Origin: Dermanyssus gallinae | Taxonomy: Eukaryota; Arthropoda; Arachnida; Mesostigmata; Dermanyssidae | Reading direction: 5' to 3' | DNA: 64,000 bases | Assembly (NCBI GenBank): GCA_003439945.1 | Contig: QVRM01006018.1 | Coordinates: 540,001 to 604,000, forward strand | Part shown: positions 59,790-64,000 of the stretch, piece after piece | How positions within the stretch are numbered: position 1 is the first letter of the stretch | Layout of the letters: each line of letters opens with the position of its first letter | Made by a program: the position numbers and the translations under genes | The notes under the pieces: model-generated | Database searches by the model: none | Told to the model about the DNA's origin: nothing | What the model saw: only the letters and a program-made list of their open reading frames with translations

Positions 59790-61840
59790 CCCTCCCAGTA
59801 ACCCAGTGAGGCCCTTGCACATATAACAGAGACAACAACAGAGAGCGGCGTCTTCAACCTCAATCGAATTATCTCAATAAGCGGTGCACAGCCTGACATT
59901 AGGTACACAAAGCGGCTCCTTGCCCGCATTGACAGGCAAAGTACTCGCTTCATGTACACTGTGAAACACCTTTTAAGCAAACCAAGGCTTGCCCGAGTGA
60001 GGTGTTCTCATACTCTGTTGAGACCATTCATCAGGGTTGGAACAATCTTGAGTAGAAAGGGCCCCTGTCGTCGGGACGGACAGTCGCCGGACGTCACCTA
60101 CCTCTCCATAAAGATATATTAGGGCTGTGTGCACTGTCTCGACGATGTGAGCAGTGAAGGTCGTCCCAGTATAATGAAGATAAAGCCCCAGATACCGGAA
60201 AAAGTTGAAGATTTCCAAGGATTGGCCGCCGTAACGTATAACGTTTTTAGCAGCCAATCGACCCCCTCTTCTGAATTTTATAGCCTTGGTCTTCATAGCG
60301 CTTATTTCCAGCGCCCTTGAGACAAGGAACATCTCCGCCAGAGAAGTAATGCGTCTGACGGCACCCAGGCCGTGAAAAGCGACCACTATGTCATCTGTGT
60401 ATACAACCGACTCCTGTCGAATTTAACCTATAGAATCGACAGGAAGAAGAGTGAAGGAGACGTAGCTCTCAATGGGTCGCCTTGTAAGGTTTCCACATTT
60501 TCCTTACCTGCAACACTTCCTGCTCACCTTGTACCAGCAAGTACCTCGCTTTATCTCTGATTGAAGCATATGAATTGCATCACGCGTTCCCTGACCTCTC
60601 TGAAAGCCGAATTGCTCCGGCGCAAGGGTCTGGTCGACCACGTACTCGATCCGTTGTATAACCAATTTGTAGAAGATCTTCTTCAGCGTCCTTTCAGACG
60701 CTATATCGTGGTATGAATTTGGGTCTTGTCTGTCATCACCATGCTTGCCCTTAAACAAAAGAGTAAGCCTGGCGAAACGCCAGGCTCGTGGCATTTGTTC
60801 CCTCTTCATGATCCCGTTGAACAAATCACAAAGATGGTTTGCCAAAAGTGGCCTAGACTGCACCCAGTTCTCTAGTACACCTGGTCTGGCCCCGCACTCA
60901 TTCCTCTCGGAAGAGACTGCAGAATCTGACTTACTTCTTCTACCTCAAAGAGCAGATTCATAGCATCCTGCTCCAATGTGAGCAGGCGCTCAATCATTGG
61001 AGCCAGGAGCACCGTCTCGCAGTTATATAGACGATCTGTCAGGTGATCCGTTACCTGTTCGTCGCTGAGCAGGTGGTTTGCCCCCCTACGAGGTCACAAA
61101 ACGTAATCTGGGAGATTGCGTTCTGCTCTTTCGAGCAGTCGGATTTCCTCCCGCCTGGCGTATTCACGCTAGTAGCCACAGCATAGCTTTATGTAAGTCT
61201 TTCTATTGTTGAAGTAGTCAAGCCTGCGTCTGGCTAGCAGCTGTGATGGTGCCTTTACTCTCGCTTGGCGCAAGAGCTCGAGCACCCCACGGTAGGCGAG
61301 ATAGCAAGCTTGAGAAAACCACTGTAGTGATCTCCCACTGCCTCGGTCTCTTTCACCTAACTGTACTTCTCATGGTTTTCTCTAGCAGTTCACAACAAGT
61401 GTCCACATCACAACCCACCTCGAGGCCATTAACCTTTAAAAGTGAAAGGTCAACGTGCTTTGTGGCGATCGCCTGTAGTAGATCGAGTGTAGATCGCCTC
61501 GCTGTTTGAACCAAATATCTGGAATATTTGCAACTGTTGACACCGGTAAGTGCTTCCTTACAGCCAAATCAAGAACACCGAAGCTTTAAACTTCGCCATC
61601 AGCAAGGTTGTGAAACAGCAGGTCAATGGTGCTGCTTCTATTATGACTTATATACGTGTGGCCTTCGCGTGCATTGCACATCTCAGACCAAAGTATTCCA
61701 TCAACTACAGAAGCACCTCTCCTTTATCGTTAGTGGCCCCACCATCAATGCGGGCATTAAAGTCGCCACCGACGCAGCGACCTCTGCCGAGCCAAGATTT
61801 GGGGGGAGGTAGAAGGCGACTATGTTCACCCTCGAGCCGT
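59790..61840 (-). pseudogene. LINE (APE endonuclease plus RT) relic, antisense
   Basis: A second LINE type. Reading the minus strand from about 61840: FYLPPN, GGDFNARI (the GDFNA motif of APE-type endonucleases), TYISHNRSSTIDLLFHN. A linker follows with RRRLDYFNNRKTYIKLC. Then RT: QSLPRGMSAGPDQV, RAWRFARLTLLFKGKHGD, FGFQRGQGTRDAIHMLQSEI (60863-60504), QGDPLRATSPSLFF, YTDDIVVAFHGLGAV (catalytic DD near 60386) and FRYLGLYLHYTG. The post-RT part (59980-59800) includes RSRFVYLMSGCAPLIEI. There are multiple frames and an internal loss between RT motifs. The R1/Jockey-like assignment is tentative. Confidence 0.85.
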
Positions 61841-62380
61841 AATAACCTCTTTAATGTATTTCAACAGTAATATGTTTGATTTGTGTCCCAGTGACCGACG
61901 CGCATTTAACTGTTGAATTGTGCTATCTTCAAAAACACTTGAATACTCTCCCAATTCGCAAAGTCATATTATTTTCTGAAGCTTTTGCACATACTTACCA
62001 GGTCAACAACATGTTCTTAGAACCTCCGGAAGACGTAACGCCGATCTATTGACAAGGACCTCCTGAACCAAGCGTTAAGAAAGGCCAAGGTCCTCGCGGG
62101 CCCTAGGAACCTTGGACCTATCTCCTGCCACATGACCAGCCAGGGAGAGCAGAGGGAAATCGAAAAACTTCTCGTGTGCCTGGTTCGAGCACAAGGCCCA
62201 GACCGTGCCGTCAAGCAAGGCCCTAGATAGCGTAAAGAAGAGTAGGTCTCGTTTCACAACTACCTTCCTTCTAAAAAAGAAAAAAGGCAAATTTTACAGA
62301 AACATGTACCGGGAGACGGGCAGTTGGTTGGGCTCTCCCACACGAGGACCCATCCCCCTGGTTGATATGAACACTGTCCA
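61841..62380. other. no gene seen
   Basis: A mixed segment between two LINE relics. I see no motifs in either strand. Confidence 0.5.
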
Positions 62381-62600
62381 AGCAGTCCCATGGACGTTAA
62401 ATCTTGGAAGAGAGTCAGCCCAGAAAGTATTTTAGACTTAAAAGGCATGAGAAGCTGAACGTCATAGCAAGGAGAGCCCTTAGAAAGACAGGAATACCAT
62501 CTACATCCAAGCCGAAAGGTTTTAATGGCAGCATTGAGCTGCGACCTGACGGGTCATCATTCCGCTATGATCGCAAGGAAAAAGCCTTTTATCGGATGTA
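62381..62600 (+). pseudogene. LINE C-terminal fragment preceded by SINE-like tail sequence
   Basis: The 65-codon frame to 62600 reads RHEKLNVIARRALRKTGIPS, then KPKGF, then ELRPDGSSFRYD: the same LINE region as the fragment at 1.35 kb, here with an intact RPD. It stops before the W-D-x-T part. Immediately upstream, 62381-62433 matches the 3' part of the SINEs at 13.8-14.2 kb (TGGACGTTAAATCTTGG exact, about 85% over roughly 45 bp). Confidence 0.7.
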
Positions 62601-62910
62601 GCTGTTTCATTTACGGCGGTTTTATCGAATCAGAATGGGTCTGAAAAACATAATATCCCGATATATGAAGGAGCTACCACGTTGTACTTAATACATTAAG
62701 AATATTCAGCCCTATCAGCACAGGTATAGCGAAAATCCTGAACGATATCGAAAAACGTAGAAGACGTTACGAACAATCAACGCAAGGTCACATTTTTAAG
62801 ACAGACGATATTCTTGGCCTTTTGTAGAGGGAACGTGTCTTCATAGGCGCCACGAGTTGACAGGAAGCGAGCAGAGCATGATGGACCTGGTTTAAAGGTG
62901 CATACCTCAC
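62601..62910. other. no gene seen
   Basis: AT-rich sequence between the LINE fragment and the triplet tract. Possibly LINE or SINE tail, otherwise nothing. Confidence 0.5.
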
Positions 62911-63051
<141 letters not shown>

Positions 63052-64000
63052 ATGAAACCTTTGTATGGTGTGTGGTTAAAAAAAGTTATGGCAATTAACT
63101 AGCGCGTTTTTCACACACTGTTTAACGCATACTTGATATAGGTTGCAACTCTACTAGTCAGCTACATATCGTTTAGTATAAAGTTAGTGGTCTCGTGTAT
63201 GCACATGCCTATACCTTTATATACCACTTTACGCTCGTGATTGTTTACCTAGCCAGCTGTTCGTCTTTGACAGAACCGAATTATTTGCAGTTTGGTTAAG
63301 TTCAACAATCTCTAAGTGTACAGCGTGGAATTTGAGAATATTTCCTACTTTCCTAATTTCTGATCGTGTTGTTTTGTTATTCTATTTCGGTACTAGGCGT
63401 AATACAGGTTTTGTAATAACTTCTCCACTATTCCTAGAAAAGAGAGAAGACACAGCCCCATAAGCACACACATACACACAGTAACGTTTCTGAAATGGAA
63501 ACGTAGAGGAAATGAGTTCGCCAAAAACATCGGTAGTTAATTGGAAATTGCTTTATTTATTGTTGACTTCATCGTGGGCGGATCGACGACTACGATGATT
63601 TAGTTGGTCACTCAACATGATGGTGATGACGATGATTAATATTATTCGTACTATCATTATCATTAATATTTGTAGTTAAGCGTATCTGTCATTGTTTGGG
63701 TGAGACGAGGCCACCAAAAAAAACATTGTAGCGCCGTCGTTGTCGCCTTTGTTTGATGTCTACCACGAGCGTGTACGTTCAGCCAGCTGGCAACGCTTTG
63801 CACTCACTGTGCGTGTGCCATAGTCTCACAATCTCTAACACAAAGGGACCACGGACCATTTAGGAAAGATCCTAAACCTCTAGTCCTGAGCGCAGGGCGT
63901 CCATGGCCAGCGATAGCGTTCCCGTTTATATGCTTACTAGTCTAAGAGATGGCTGGCATCCGACGCCGTGTTTCCTGCTTTATTTCCTCACCTCTCTTGC
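63052..64000. other. non-coding stretch to the window end
   Basis: No supported gene. There is a GAT/ATT-rich patch near 63618-63670. Nothing else is recognised. Confidence 0.55.

Overview
This is eukaryotic, almost certainly arthropod, DNA. There are no operons. Coding exons are short and spliced (GT...AG). Most of the window is non-coding DNA with many (TA)n and trinucleotide microsatellites and decayed retrotransposons. The one conserved cellular gene is an Iroquois-class (TALE) homeobox gene that most resembles Drosophila mirror. A mite or other chelicerate would fit the gene style and repeat load, but that is inference and the species cannot be read from this window.

Layout. 1-32.4 kb: no gene is supported. 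It holds LINE 3'-end fragments (1.35-1.72, 15.86-16.89 and 23.70-23.95 kb), two adjacent tRNA-derived SINE copies (13.78-14.18 kb), a GC-rich stretch full of triplet repeats (about 5.6-13.7 kb) and AT-rich spacers. 32.4-40.5 kb: six minus-strand coding exons of the Iroquois gene, joined by splice sites whose phases all agree (744 residues to the stop; the first coding exon was not found). Its introns carry a LINE reverse-transcriptase relic, a 77-bp inverted repeat and an unassigned segment open on both strands. 40.5-46.2 kb: upstream non-coding DNA. 46.2-48.2 kb: a (TA)n block containing a mariner transposon with near-identical terminal repeats but a dead transposase, and a short 5'-truncated LINE insert flanked by a 12-bp duplication. 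48.2-55.1 kb: GC-rich triplet-repeat DNA with no supported gene. 55.1-59.8 kb: a decayed Ty3/gypsy LTR retrotransposon. 59.8-61.9 kb: an antisense APE/RT LINE relic. 62.4-62.6 kb: a further LINE/SINE-like fragment, then an (AAT)n/(ATT)n palindromic tract at 62.91-63.05 kb.

The transposable elements are independent insertions and do not form a system with the homeobox gene. I saw no CRISPR array, phage, toxin or immunity cassette. The most interesting items are the reconstructed mirror-like gene, the intronic inverted repeat, the SINE pair whose tail matches sequence beside a LINE fragment, and the widespread LINE family whose C-terminus carries an RPD...WD-like nuclease signature.
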